Assembly: GCA_903995115.1 (NCBI GenBank)
Contig: LR877145.1
Span: forward strand, 372,001 to 436,000
Direction: 5' to 3'
Source of the DNA: Angomonas deanei
Lineage: Eukaryota; Euglenozoa; Kinetoplastea; Trypanosomatida; Trypanosomatidae
DNA: 64,000 nt
Part shown: positions 1 to 10,649 of the stretch, one piece after another
How the letters are laid out: every line of letters begins with the position of its first letter
How positions within the stretch are numbered: position 1 is the first letter of the stretch
The notes under the pieces: generated by a model
Told to the model about the DNA's origin: nothing
The model's input: only the letters and a program-made list of their open reading frames with translations
The model's database searches: none
Translations under genes and position numbers: made by a program

Positions 1-334
1 GTGATGCGTGCCGCCGCGCGGGCCGGATCCGAGACACGGATCGTGTGTTCCAGTAATGTGCTCGGCATGCCATCCGGGACCTGTGCCCACGGCTTACCAT
101 TGCTCTGCTTGACCGGAAGGGCACGACGATACGACATCTCCACCCGCTCCTCGTTGGCAATATTCTGCAGTCGCAGCTGTTCTCCTTTTCTCGACAGTAT
201 GCGATACACACTGTTGTCCTCTTCCTTGTTGACGCAGCACACCAGCATGTCCTGCTTGTGACGGCGGCGGCGCTCATCTTGACTAAACGTGGGCACAAAC
301 GGTGCGAGTCGCTGCGAGTCATTCAGGTTTTGTG
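1..334 (-). CDS. C-terminal continuation of the giant SPRY/ZZ gene, partial
   Basis: On the minus strand one frame is open from about 334 down to the window edge at 1, about 110 codons, beginning NLNDSQRLAPFVPTF and containing a basic RRRRHKQDM segment. It overlaps the end of the 2983-residue frame and is offset from it by -1, as if one A were missing from the A4 run around 332-335. Composition resembles the giant gene, there is no spacer or start codon, and every neighbouring spacer is AT-rich while this stretch is GC-rich. I infer that it is the same gene, cut by the window edge. A separate downstream gene is less likely. Confidence 0.65.
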
Positions 335-3300
335 CATGCAATCGGCAGTCACCGCCACGGAGTCGCGTATCTCCTTGATGAAATAGAGCGGCGTTTCGTT
401 GCTAATCTCCACTGAGGAAAGACCGTTGATAATATCCAATAATTTGATGCTGTTCAACATGACGAGAGGTGTAAGCATCTCATTCTCACACAAACACGCA
501 ATGATCAGCAGCAGCCTCGAAATAACAAACCCTTCCTCAATTGTAGCGCTCACATTCTTCGAGTCCTCGTTCAACACCCTTTCCTCCTCGATCGACTCGT
601 ACTGGTCAACCAACAGCGCGTAGTCCGGCACCTCCTTTGGGGGGTCCCCATTGAGAAACTTTATCTGCACACGCTTGTCCGCCGCCAGACTGGTCCCCTT
701 CACCTGCACCATCTTTTTCCCGAGGAAGGTGTACCCCAGCAAATCAGCGAAGGTGGGGCTGGATAACTCGGAGCTCGGGTAGAGCGGCATGCGGCACGAC
801 TCCGTGGTGAGGAAGCGAGAGGAACCGTCCCCGAGCTTCACTTTCACAAACCGTGGGTTGACCACCTCTTCCACCGTGGCGGGGACGGTGGCATAAATCT
901 CGGGAAGAATGGAGGCCTGGATGTTCTTCTTTCCTAACGAAATGAAGCAAAACACGGATTGGGACTTCTCCAGGGAACTGGCCTCGGCCGATCGGCTCGC
1001 GGAACCGGTGTTGAACTCCAGCGCGTGCGAGCCGACCACAATCCAATCCCGTATAATCGTCACCGTCTTGTTCTCCACGTCGACATCAAATGTGATGCGA
1101 GACCCGTTCTGAAATCCGTATGGACACCGACTGACATTGTCCAGCTTGCACCGGACGTTGGGGTCGCTGCAGTACGTGACGAGGTGGGGGGCCATGGCAA
1201 AGCACTGCTCCCGTAACTTCTCTCGTGGCGTGAAAATGACTTCCTCTGAGGTGGTAATACCAATGAAGACGGGCATGTCGGCCGTGAGGGGCTCGCCGCC
1301 GAGGGTGGAGACTACCGTCGTGAACTGGGCTCGCTTGCCGTTGTGCACCATGCCCCACAGTCCGACGGCATTCTCCGAGTAGGACTCAATCAGGCAGTTC
1401 ATGTACTTCTTGGGTCGCTTGCACCCGGCACTCTTAATATAGGCGCAGCTCGTACCGGGGACCACCACCTCCATCCCTGGCGCCAGACGCGCGGGGGGAT
1501 AGTTGGAGTGGGCCTGGGACTTGGACTCCCCCATCAGGGTGAAGGAGTGGTAAGAGTGGATGCACATGTTGAAACAGTTACGACAGAGGGAGTAGTCGGC
1601 GCACTCGTTACACTTGAACCATGTGCTAGAGAGACGCGACTCGGAGTGTTGCGCCGTGCAACCATCGCAGAATCGTCTATCCTTCGGGGGACATATCGCG
1701 AGGTGCGGCTGCTGAATCGGAAGACGGACCGCAGGGATATCGCTGTTGGAGCCTAGCAGTACCGCCACCGCCTCCGTGTTGAAGAGGTGCACGAATGGGT
1801 ACAACTTCACGGGAGGTAGATTGTCGTAAATAAGCCCCAGGCATACCTCATCGCCGTTGATGGGCTTGCGGAATGCGTGCATCGTACCGGGCTGCTTGCC
1901 ATTTCTGGTAATCTCCAACCGAATCGTATCGCCACTCACAATAATGCATCGTGGCTCCGCCGTGATCGTAAAGTTCGCGGCGGGGTGCATGTGCCTCAAA
2001 CGCCAAGGGGTGTCGTCCATGTCGTGGATCGCCCACACCTCCGGCACCGTGCTGTGCAGCTCCTTCCTCTTCCAGGTGAAACTCTCCGCGCACACACCAA
2101 AGTAGTAACCACCACCAAGGATCTGGCCATTGTGTCCACGGATGAGCTGACACCGTATGCTGCACTTTCCTTCCAGGGGCACACTAGGCTCCGCGATCGC
2201 GATGAACGGGGTGGAGGTGTTCTTGGACTGGGTGTGCACCGTGGCCAGTCGCCCGCAGTACTGTGGGGAGAGGAGCACGCTGGGGTGGGACAGGTCGGAG
2301 GAGTACGTGTAGTCCAGCGGCACGAGGGGGACGGAGCTGGGCACATGATTGGCACTGGCCGCCTTGAGGCTCTGGGCATAGTTGGAGCAACGCGTACCGT
2401 GGAGTAAGAAGTCCCAATGATCCCTCTCATCGTCTAGAATCTGCTGCCGTGCTGCCATTTCCTGACAGTTGAGCGCTTTAATCGTGATGAGAGGCACCAC
2501 CAGTCGTCGTGCAGCGGCCACCAGCTTCTCCACGCACTTGGACAGACCGTGGAGGGCGGCGGCGGACATGTGCGCGTCAAAGAGGCACGTAATCTTCGCC
2601 TTCGCCGGGGTACGCAAGTTGTACATGTGCTCATAGTTGGCCTCGTCGCCAATGGAAAACTTGCATCGATTATCTGTAATACGAGACACCGTCACAAACT
2701 GCCGTTCCCCGGTGGAGTTGCGTAGTTCGAGGACGCGAGGGTCCGCTACACTGTTGAAGAGGGCCAACGTCACCTTTGGGTGCTGCTGTGTCTCCAACTC
2801 CTCGCACAGATGGGCGGAGACCAAGTCCTGAAACGGGTCTAGCGTCAGCATGGAGCGCAGCACATCGACAGAGGCGGCACTCAGCAGAGTGGGAGCCGTG
2901 ATGGGCGCCGTCATCTCACCCGGCATGATCGTCGCACTGGCGTCGTCGTTGTAGAGTTGCACGAATGGGACGAGATCAATGTCGGTCGGAATACCATTGA
3001 AGAGCGTTTTCAGAAACTCCCCCTCGCGGTAAAAGTCGACACTCCGTGTGTCTCGGTTTACCACCACCTTAATGACATCCCCGTTACCAAACGTGCGTTG
3101 AAAGTTGTTCGACTTCACCGTCGGGTTCGTCGCGTGGGACAGCTGGGGCGAGGTGTCGTGGATGGCCCAGACAATCGGTGGCTTCACCGCCTTCCAACTG
3201 TGGGAGTTACTCGCGGGGGAGAGGGGGTTGAGACCGGCGATGGAGATACCAATAAAGTAACCGCCCTTGAGCGAGTGCGCCTTGGACATGGTGCCACGGC

Positions 3301-6300
3301 GTATCTTTACCGAGAAGGAGACCGTGCCAGTCCGCGGGAGCACATTGCCGAGTACAATACTTCGCTGAGACTCCGGGATCATGCGGGCGGTCTGGACATT
3401 CACAATGGACATGTACTGCGAGTCGCACTCACACCACGTCGGGACGAAGGGGATCAGACCGGTGTTGTCCTCTTCCTTGGCGTGCTCAAAGAGCGTACGG
3501 ACAAGGTTGGAGAAGGTGGACCTCTCCCGCACCTCGTGTACGTGTGGAATAATGGCCGGCAGCAGACTGATCGTGGAGATCTGAATCGAGTGCAATGGAA
3601 GCAGCATGAGCACAGAGGCTGCGTCAAAGATCATATCACTCACCGAGTCCGACAGACTGCCGGTACCAGACACGATACGGCGCATGGTCGAGATCAACAC
3701 CATAATAGAGTACTCCGCCACGGAGAAGATGACAGCCTGCTTAATACGGATGCGCGGGTCGGTGTCACCGCCGACGCCGAGGTTCATCAAGGAAGAAGTC
3801 ACCTTGTTCACGCTACGTCCCGCCACCTCGCAGCAGTCCGACAGAAACTGCCGCCCAATCTTCTTCGACTCGGGTATGCTACACGCGCAGCAGGTGATGT
3901 AGTAGAGTACAATCTCCGCCGTGGAGGCGACACGGTACCAGGTAGGGCCGGTCACCAAATTGAGTGCCGGGTGAAGTTGGCGGAAGTCATACAGAAACGC
4001 ATTCGTGCCAAAGTTCACGCTGACATGATAGCCCGTCACATCGTCAAAGTGCAGCGCGGGGAAGACAACGTCTAATTTCTCCGAAACAGCTCCGACAAAA
4101 AACAAAAACTTGCCGTTGAGTGTAAAGAACACTTTCCGATTCGTCGTATCCAAGCCGCACCCTACGCAGTCTCCTTCCCCATAAGCCGGGAACATTGTCG
4201 AGTGCGTCCCGCCCGTGCTGTCGTAGAAGAAGACAAACGCGTTAGAGGCGTTCGTGCTGTGCAGACCGATTTCCAACTTTCCAGTAATCGCCGTAATCTT
4301 GGTTTCAAAGTAGAAGACGCGAGGCAGGCCGTCCTTCCACTGCAGTGGCCAGCCCTCGTCCGCGCGGAGCAGACCCGCCGCCGAACTATTCTTCTGTATC
4401 ACAATTCCATCACTCGTACGGGAGGTCTGAAACTGGGGAATGACAAACGAAAAGTCGTTCGGGAACAGACGACTCAGAGAGCCCAAATCGGCCGCCCCCA
4501 TGTACTCCGACTTCACCGTCTCCTCCTCCGCCTCGGAGACGGAGTGGAGGTCCTCCCGTCGTAGCCGCCACGGACTGGTGAGGGTCAAGTTACCAATCGG
4601 TACATTCAGCTGTCCTTCCAGGTACTTGAGCATGTCCACCTCCGACTTGTTACCGACAATGAACTCGCTATCCTTGTAATCCCATGGGTGGCACAAAATG
4701 GCAAACAGCTTCATCGTCGTGCGCCCGTTATCGGGGGTGCTCTTGAGCACCACCTGAGGTTGAATATCTTTCGGACAGTCCCCAATCAGATACGCCTCGC
4801 AGCGCTTGAGGACGGCGTGAAACGTGACCCGCACCTTCATCTCCAAGTGCGCCCCACACCCACTGAGACTGTCAATGTAGTGGGCACCGGAATCAATCAC
4901 CATATACCGCCAGAGTACATCCACCACCGCCGTCATGACCGTCTTGTAGTTGTCGTCATTCTCCATTGCCTTGTCAATGTCTAGCAGTTTGCCCAGGATG
5001 GAAAGGCCCTTCTCGATCAGGATGGCCGCCTTCACTCGCTCCACCATCGTCTTCTCCACCTGCTCCGGCCGCACCTCACGGGAGACCATGAAGCGGATTT
5101 GCTCCAGGCAGTCGGAGGGGAAGGAGTTCTTGACAAAGCTGCGCCGCTGTGGGAAGGCGGAGGAGCTCCGTCGGTCGGAGGTGGACCTTTGCGAGTTGTT
5201 GAAGGAAGAGTCGTACCGCTTGTCGGGGGGCGCACAGGCGGACCGGGGCGTCTCCACCTCGAGGTCCGCATCCCGGACGGAGGTGGTCACCCACTTGGCG
5301 AGGCTGATGAGCAGCTCCTTGACGCTGTTCCGGTTGGCGCTCTGCAGCTTCGCGCCCCACTCCCCGCTGATCCACCGCACCTTGACCTCATCCTCGGCCT
5401 GCTCCACCGTACACCCACAGTGCACGAGGATGGCGAGTATGGCCTGAATGGCGGGCCGCATCGAAGGGATCACGCTGTTGCGCAGTCGCTGCAGCAATCG
5501 GTCCACATACACCTTCCCCTCCCCAGTGTCCTCCAGTATCTCCAGCGGGAGTGGCACCCCGTCGTTGATCTCCGACGAGGAGGCGTCTGTTTTAATATCG
5601 TGCTTCTCCAACACGACGGAGGAGAGTCCGTTACGGAAGAGTGGAGTGAGGGGCAGGTCCGCGTTACGGGGCTGTGTCGTGAGGTACTGGCAGTACTGCA
5701 GCAGCAGGTGACGCACCGTACAGCGCAGCAGGTTAGCCCAGGAGGTGTTTAGTTTGAAATCGTACTGCGCCACTGTCGTGAAGGTGATTTCGCCGTCGCC
5801 GAAAAAGACAATTTTACCGCCATTGTTAATCTTTAAAAAGGTCCAGTCCGCCGACATGGAGGAGGTTCGCACCCCAGACTCCGACTTATCCTCGTAGAGA
5901 ATGTGGAGTGGCTTCGTGCTTTCTTTTAATACGGAGACACTGGTGGCGTTTCTAAAGTTCATGAGAAACCGCCATAGCTGGGACGCGTTTCGGCTTGGTG
6001 GGTACACATCGCACGCCTCACGGGTAATGAAAGACACCGGTACCTTTGGTTGCTCACAGTCCAGCTTTATTTTGGAAGAGAGTGCCAACAACCCTTCCTC
6101 CACTTTTGGCGATACGACGGAGGGACACCTGGCGGCTACAATCACCAGCAACGGGATCAGGCCGGCGTGGTACACGGTGTAGCGCATATCCCCCGTGATG
6201 GAATCGTTGGTCAAGTTTTTACTCGCAAAGTCTACAAACACTTCGAGTATGTCGGTAATCTCCTTCAACTTGCCCACCGCCTGCAGGGAGCAAATGGCAT

Positions 6301-9274
6301 TCACCACAAACCAAAACACAAGGCCGGTCATGGTGTGGTCGCCGTCCCCGCTCAGCGCCTCCTTGTGTGTCACCTCAATCACGTGCTGTGCCACCTTTTT
6401 CATTTTATCCGATTCATTCGTCACAATGTAATTAATAACGGGCCGGAGGGTGTCTCGTGAAATGTACCGTTTCAACAAATGCTCATTTTCGGGCTTCTCG
6501 AGGTTCAGTAATATCTTTGCCTTCTCATCTAGCGGTAGGGACTGCAGCATGGCCGCATTCAGCAGCTCCGCCGCGGTGTCCTGGATCATCTTTTCCGTGA
6601 AGAAGTCCTTCATGTGAAGGCAGGCGATCTTTAGCGTGTTGGCAATACGCGAAATATGTGACTCGTCCGCCGTGAGCAGACCGTTGAAGTGAATCAACGT
6701 CAAGGAAAGGAGGGCTAATACTTTTATCTTGCTCGTACTTGTGGTCACTTCTTTCAGAAGGGAGGCTAGTAGATCTAGGCTGGAGAGCAAAAGAGGCGAG
6801 TTGTCCTCCGGCACTCGCTGCAGCTCCGTTCCCTCCAAGTGGATTCGCTTGTACAACTCCGACAGAAACCACTCAATCGACTCCGACGGCTTGTCACTTT
6901 CCTTGATTCCATTAATGGACAGTTCCTTTTCCTTCCACAACTTTGTGAAGAGACGAACACGGCTGAAGGTGGAGAACCTCTGATGGTAGATGAGCAGCTC
7001 CGACTCATCGTAAAAGATGGAGTACAGATTCTCCGCCGATGAGCGAGGGCAGCGGTAGACACGAATGATCACATTTGTATTACGGTCGGCCTCCGCGACG
7101 ATGTCATCCGCCCCTTTATGATCGGATGGGAGCACAATGTAGATGCGAAACGCGCTCGTCAGCACCTTACCCTCCACCATGTGTCGCCCCTTCAGACGAA
7201 CGGACGGTTTGCTAGCGAGGTTGGTGTAGGGGACGTTAATCTTGCTATCCCACACAAAGAGCGTCTCGGGGAGGTCCTTGCAGGAGGCCGACACCGTCTC
7301 CTTCGCCCACATACCCTCGCCCTCGTCAAACGGGAAATTAAACAGGGCGTGTGGGCTATGCGCCATTTGCTTCTCCATGTAGTACTTCCGTACAAAGGAG
7401 GAGTCGGACAGCTGTGCCCAGGCGGCGAGGGATCCAATGTGCCCCACGCCCTTCACGCAGCTCGCGGAAAGAATCGACACCTCCTTCGACGGCCCATACC
7501 GCGCCCCTCTCAGCTCCACGGCGGTGAAGTCAATGTAGAGCGACCACGCCCCTTTGCACCACTTCACCTGCAAAAAGAGCCACGGGGAGGTGGAGGGGAC
7601 GATGCCGTAGCAGGCGGAGTCGCCCTGACTAAGGGTCACAATATCCTTCTTGACATCAATCTTCAGCGCCTCGCTGTCGTTGCCAAGGGTCACCAAGTTG
7701 CCACAAAAGTCCTTGTAAATGTGACTACAAATGGTAAAGTTTTCAATCTTCTCCCGATTCAAATCTTTCAGCGAGATCAAATGCATATCCGTCTCTTGGA
7801 AGAGGTAGAGCGAGTGGGAGTTGCCGTAGGAGAGGTACGGCGGAGGGAGGCACTCGAGCTCATTGTTCACAAAGTTCAGCGGCACGCTGACCTCCGACGT
7901 GGTCGTCTCCTGCACAATCTCGCTAAGGGTAGAGGTGACGACGGTGTGGTTGATACCGGATTCATCGGTGCAGATGATGTGCTGCGAGTCGTCCGAGAAG
8001 ACCACATTCCAGTAACTCTTTCCCTCCGTCGGGTACTCTTTTTGCCCAATCAGGGAACCTTTCTGAAAGTCATACACGACGAGTCCGTTCACGGTGGACA
8101 TGGCCAGGTAATTGGTGTTGGGGCTCACACAGAAGCACTTCACGCTCGTCCCCTCCTTCAGCGTAATCTTTTTGATCTTGACGGCATCCTCCTGGTAGCA
8201 GTCAATCGGGGAAACGACTGGGAGGTGGGAGGTAGACTGAAACGAAAAGGACTGCAGTATTTCCTTCGCGTGTGGCATCATCAGCGGCACAATATTGGAG
8301 GAGGAGGCGTTGTACTCCTCTAGTATTTTGAGAAAGTGGAGTAGCTCCATTACCCTTCCGCGGCTGCAAATAATAATCCCCATGAGGGAGCACAGCCCAC
8401 TCTTCAGGTTTGACGGACCGCTCCCCTGGAGGAACTCGCTGAAGGCGGTGAGCGCCGCCTCCACCACGTCGCTCGACACCATCGACGCCAGCTGGGGGGA
8501 GTGGACGAGCTTCACAAACATGAGCTGCACCGTCTTCAAGCTAATTGTTTTGACATTACTAAGGAACAGGGCGATCGAAAAATCCTCCGCCTCCATGTGG
8601 GGATAGAAGAGAGACTCCGTCACGGTTTCGTCGAAAAGAGTACTCCCTTCCTGAAAACTGACCGAGACGCGGCGGTTGGGGCTGAGGGCGGTTTCACTGT
8701 TGTCGCTGCTTTCCACGCTATCCCCCGTCAGGTTCGCCGCGCTACCGCTCCTCGTCAGCGGCGGCTGTGCCACACTGTTCCCCGCATCGAGATAGTTCTG
8801 CACCGACTCCAGGATGGCGTGGTTGTAGATCTCAAAGACGGAGGGTTCCTCAATCATACTATTGTACGCCGTCGCTAGCCCACGCACATACTGCACCACA
8901 GACTCTCTGCTGCGTACCGTGTTGCTGTCAAAGTCCGGCGGCGCTGGGGGAAAGGGAAAGTTCACCTCCGCCCCTCGCCGCCGCTTCTGAATGTAGGAGC
9001 GGTACCCCTTGGTGTACAGCTGCGGGTAGGACAGCTCATACACACAGAGGTGGTCATCCTCCTCCTCGCTGGGGTCCTGGAGGTAGATGGTGCCCTTGTC
9101 GACCGGTCGGGCCGGCACGTACTTGGCGACGTAGGTGGTCGACCGGAAGGGGACGACGGCCTCTGCGGCGGTGTTGACATAGGGTGTATCCACGGAGAGT
9201 AGGTTCACAGGGGCCTCCGACTGCTGCAAGTCCATGAAGGAAAGATTGAAACTATGGGCAAAGTCTGTGGCCAT
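323..9274 (-). CDS. Giant SPRY-repeat, ZZ zinc-finger protein
   Basis: An uninterrupted frame of 2983 residues. From the N terminus I see a helical region with a Ser-rich patch (about 150-200), a WD40/beta-propeller-like stretch (about 375-480), a long helical middle, a clear SPRY domain (about 1615-1765, hallmark GCGLDTTNRKVFFTLNG), two further SPRY/jelly-roll-like modules (about 1980-2115 and 2360-2510), a ZZ-type zinc finger (about 2530-2580, FCDGC...FKCNEC...LCRNC then a His pair) and a fourth jelly-roll-like module (about 2600-2790). ZZ plus SPRY suggests a large scaffold or ubiquitin-ligase-associated protein, but I see no HECT or RING, so the function is not assigned. The ATG at 9272-9274 follows an A-rich leader. 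The stop at 323-325 is probably not the true end: the adjacent frame stays open to the window edge. Confidence 0.85.
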   Translation of the reverse strand: MATDFAHSFNLSFMDLQQSEAPVNLLSVDTPYVNTAAEAVVPFRSTTYVAKYVPARPVDKGTIYLQDPSEEEDDHLCVYELSYPQLYTKGYRSYIQKRRRGAEVNFPFPPAPPDFDSNTVRSRESVVQYVRGLATAYNSMIEEPSVFEIYNHAILESVQNYLDAGNSVAQPPLTRSGSAANLTGDSVESSDNSETALSPNRRVSVSFQEGSTLFDETVTESLFYPHMEAEDFSIALFLSNVKTISLKTVQLMFVKLVHSPQLASMVSSDVVEAALTAFSEFLQGSGPSNLKSGLCSLMGIIICSRGRVMELLHFLKILEEYNASSSNIVPLMMPHAKEILQSFSFQSTSHLPVVSPIDCYQEDAVKIKKITLKEGTSVKCFCVSPNTNYLAMSTVNGLVVYDFQKGSLIGQKEYPTEGKSYWNVVFSDDSQHIICTDESGINHTVVTSTLSEIVQETTTSEVSVPLNFVNNELECLPPPYLSYGNSHSLYLFQETDMHLISLKDLNREKIENFTICSHIYKDFCGNLVTLGNDSEALKIDVKKDIVTLSQGDSACYGIVPSTSPWLFLQVKWCKGAWSLYIDFTAVELRGARYGPSKEVSILSASCVKGVGHIGSLAAWAQLSDSSFVRKYYMEKQMAHSPHALFNFPFDEGEGMWAKETVSASCKDLPETLFVWDSKINVPYTNLASKPSVRLKGRHMVEGKVLTSAFRIYIVLPSDHKGADDIVAEADRNTNVIIRVYRCPRSSAENLYSIFYDESELLIYHQRFSTFSRVRLFTKLWKEKELSINGIKESDKPSESIEWFLSELYKRIHLEGTELQRVPEDNSPLLLSSLDLLASLLKEVTTSTSKIKVLALLSLTLIHFNGLLTADESHISRIANTLKIACLHMKDFFTEKMIQDTAAELLNAAMLQSLPLDEKAKILLNLEKPENEHLLKRYISRDTLRPVINYIVTNESDKMKKVAQHVIEVTHKEALSGDGDHTMTGLVFWFVVNAICSLQAVGKLKEITDILEVFVDFASKNLTNDSITGDMRYTVYHAGLIPLLVIVAARCPSVVSPKVEEGLLALSSKIKLDCEQPKVPVSFITREACDVYPPSRNASQLWRFLMNFRNATSVSVLKESTKPLHILYEDKSESGVRTSSMSADWTFLKINNGGKIVFFGDGEITFTTVAQYDFKLNTSWANLLRCTVRHLLLQYCQYLTTQPRNADLPLTPLFRNGLSSVVLEKHDIKTDASSSEINDGVPLPLEILEDTGEGKVYVDRLLQRLRNSVIPSMRPAIQAILAILVHCGCTVEQAEDEVKVRWISGEWGAKLQSANRNSVKELLISLAKWVTTSVRDADLEVETPRSACAPPDKRYDSSFNNSQRSTSDRRSSSAFPQRRSFVKNSFPSDCLEQIRFMVSREVRPEQVEKTMVERVKAAILIEKGLSILGKLLDIDKAMENDDNYKTVMTAVVDVLWRYMVIDSGAHYIDSLSGCGAHLEMKVRVTFHAVLKRCEAYLIGDCPKDIQPQVVLKSTPDNGRTTMKLFAILCHPWDYKDSEFIVGNKSEVDMLKYLEGQLNVPIGNLTLTSPWRLRREDLHSVSEAEEETVKSEYMGAADLGSLSRLFPNDFSFVIPQFQTSRTSDGIVIQKNSSAAGLLRADEGWPLQWKDGLPRVFYFETKITAITGKLEIGLHSTNASNAFVFFYDSTGGTHSTMFPAYGEGDCVGCGLDTTNRKVFFTLNGKFLFFVGAVSEKLDVVFPALHFDDVTGYHVSVNFGTNAFLYDFRQLHPALNLVTGPTWYRVASTAEIVLYYITCCACSIPESKKIGRQFLSDCCEVAGRSVNKVTSSLMNLGVGGDTDPRIRIKQAVIFSVAEYSIMVLISTMRRIVSGTGSLSDSVSDMIFDAASVLMLLPLHSIQISTISLLPAIIPHVHEVRERSTFSNLVRTLFEHAKEEDNTGLIPFVPTWCECDSQYMSIVNVQTARMIPESQRSIVLGNVLPRTGTVSFSVKIRRGTMSKAHSLKGGYFIGISIAGLNPLSPASNSHSWKAVKPPIVWAIHDTSPQLSHATNPTVKSNNFQRTFGNGDVIKVVVNRDTRSVDFYREGEFLKTLFNGIPTDIDLVPFVQLYNDDASATIMPGEMTAPITAPTLLSAASVDVLRSMLTLDPFQDLVSAHLCEELETQQHPKVTLALFNSVADPRVLELRNSTGERQFVTVSRITDNRCKFSIGDEANYEHMYNLRTPAKAKITCLFDAHMSAAALHGLSKCVEKLVAAARRLVVPLITIKALNCQEMAARQQILDDERDHWDFLLHGTRCSNYAQSLKAASANHVPSSVPLVPLDYTYSSDLSHPSVLLSPQYCGRLATVHTQSKNTSTPFIAIAEPSVPLEGKCSIRCQLIRGHNGQILGGGYYFGVCAESFTWKRKELHSTVPEVWAIHDMDDTPWRLRHMHPAANFTITAEPRCIIVSGDTIRLEITRNGKQPGTMHAFRKPINGDEVCLGLIYDNLPPVKLYPFVHLFNTEAVAVLLGSNSDIPAVRLPIQQPHLAICPPKDRRFCDGCTAQHSESRLSSTWFKCNECADYSLCRNCFNMCIHSYHSFTLMGESKSQAHSNYPPARLAPGMEVVVPGTSCAYIKSAGCKRPKKYMNCLIESYSENAVGLWGMVHNGKRAQFTTVVSTLGGEPLTADMPVFIGITTSEEVIFTPREKLREQCFAMAPHLVTYCSDPNVRCKLDNVSRCPYGFQNGSRITFDVDVENKTVTIIRDWIVVGSHALEFNTGSASRSAEASSLEKSQSVFCFISLGKKNIQASILPEIYATVPATVEEVVNPRFVKVKLGDGSSRFLTTESCRMPLYPSSELSSPTFADLLGYTFLGKKMVQVKGTSLAADKRVQIKFLNGDPPKEVPDYALLVDQYESIEEERVLNEDSKNVSATIEEGFVISRLLLIIACLCENEMLTPLVMLNSIKLLDIINGLSSVEISNETPLYFIKEIRDSVAVTADCMHKT

Positions 9275-10342
9275 ATGTATTGATTTTTGTTTTTGTTGTT
9301 ATTCTACTTTTTTTTTTTTTTTTTGCTACTATTATGATTGGTGTATACTTTTTTTTTTTTTTTCGCGGGTAAAAATGTTTATGTTTGCTTTACTATTTAT
9401 TTAATGTAGGCAATGACCCACTGTTAGTTCAACGATAAGTATCTCTTTTCTTTTTTCTTTTTTTCAACAAAAAAATGAAGCCTAATATCCTCTTTTTTTG
9501 TTGTTTCCTAATTATTCACCAATGACCTAATAACGCTACAAAAATATGTTAGCGTATAGGAGTTCCTTCTTTTTTTGTTAGCAAATCTTTATTTTTTGAA
9601 CTATGTGCCAGAAAATAAAAGATAATAATAAAAAAAAAAATTAACGAAATGAAGATAAAATGAATCAATATTCGAAAGAAAATAAAAAATGTAATACCTA
9701 AATTTGAGACAAACTACAAAAAAAAAAGAGGAGTGTGAAAGAGTGATAATGTTGCCGCAGAAAATAAAATTATGAGAAGCATGTGATTTCAACAAATAGA
9801 AAAAGAAGTTTGATTGTAATTTTTTCTCGCTCACAGAAGTGAAAATAACAGTAGGGGGAAAAAAAGGAATGTGTGTTCGAGTCACCTTCTCGACAAAAGA
9901 GAAAAGTCCATCCACTAGGATAAAGTCAGATACCTACCTCCTGCGGTTCCAGTAGGCATCGTCATACAATTGTAAAAAAGTGTGTTTGCAAGAAAAGATA
10001 AAAAAAAAAGGGGAAAACATATTTTCACCTTTTCTTTTTTCTTTTTGCTTTTCCTTTGGCACACTATAAAATAGGGATGGCTTCCTTCCTGTCATGGCAA
10101 ACCATAAAATGAGTGAACTCTTTTATAAAAACACACAAACACGAATAAATTCGCGTTGTCTCAGTCGACCAAGAAAACAAAAAAAAAAGAGTAACACTAC
10201 TAATAATCAAAAAAAAAAGGAGAAATACTAACAACAATCCCCTCGTGGGAAGCGCCTCGTATTAGTATTTCTTTCCATTTTCTATTTGACTTTTTTTTTT
10301 TTTTTACTCTTCCTTGTCAGCCGGTCGACGAGGACGCGGTCC
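9275..10342. other. AT-rich intergenic spacer
   Basis: About 1.07 kb with no convincing gene. It holds long T runs (near 9307-9324 and 9348-9362), which on the coding strand are A runs in the 5' leader of the giant gene, and many mixed A/T tracts. A minus-strand open frame of about 104 residues at 9601-9915 is almost entirely Phe/Tyr/Ile/Ser and is a by-product of AT-rich sequence. No tRNA-like T-arm or hairpin stood out. Confidence 0.6.
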
Positions 10343-10535
10343 TCATCCTCGGGGCCCGCAGCTGTCCACGACAGGGGGCTGGTCCGCCTTGACCTCCGTT
10401 CCCCCTGCCACCGCCGCGGTGGGGTGGTTGGCCTCGTTGTCGTCTTTAGGCGTGTTCACGGTGGGTCGGAAGAGGGAGTAGACCCACTTGACAATGTACA
10501 TCACCACGTAGACAACGATCCAACAGGATACTCAT
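10343..10535 (-). CDS. Small single-pass membrane protein with an acidic tail; probable frame break at its start
   Basis: A GC-rich minus-strand frame from about 10531 to a TGA at 10343-10345 encodes about 62 residues. A hydrophobic segment containing WIVVYVVMYIVKWVYSLF is followed by a polar tail with KDDNEANHP and EVKADQPP. In this frame the upstream ATG (10538-10540) meets TGA two codons later. The ATG at 10533-10535 would join the frame if one C of the CC at about 10524-10525 were extra. Otherwise the first in-frame ATG is internal, at 10499-10501, giving 52 residues and half the membrane segment. GC content well above the flanking spacer and the membrane-plus-tail design argue for a real gene. 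I do not recognise the family. Confidence 0.5.
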
Positions 10536-10649
10536 ACCATTTTCGGGAATAAAAATGTATATCTGACGGTGTGAAAGAGGGTAGGGGAAATAACGAACGT
10601 GAAAGAGAAGCAGTGCCGAACAAAAAAACGAAAAAAAAGAAAAACGAAT

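Noticed and set aside
2957-4075. 372-codon plus-strand open frame
   Set aside because: It lies entirely antisense to the giant SPRY/ZZ gene, is His/Arg/Val-rich and has no domain; a codon-bias shadow.
7118-8323. 401-codon plus-strand open frame
   Set aside because: Antisense to the giant gene with no recognisable protein features.
9601-9915. 104-residue minus-strand frame
   Set aside because: Almost only Phe, Tyr, Ile, Ser and Leu from A/T tracts.
9870-9960. Possible tRNA or snoRNA (GTTCGAGTC and a GC patch)
   Set aside because: The flanks do not form T-arm or acceptor stems, and no box C/D or H/ACA pair is seen.
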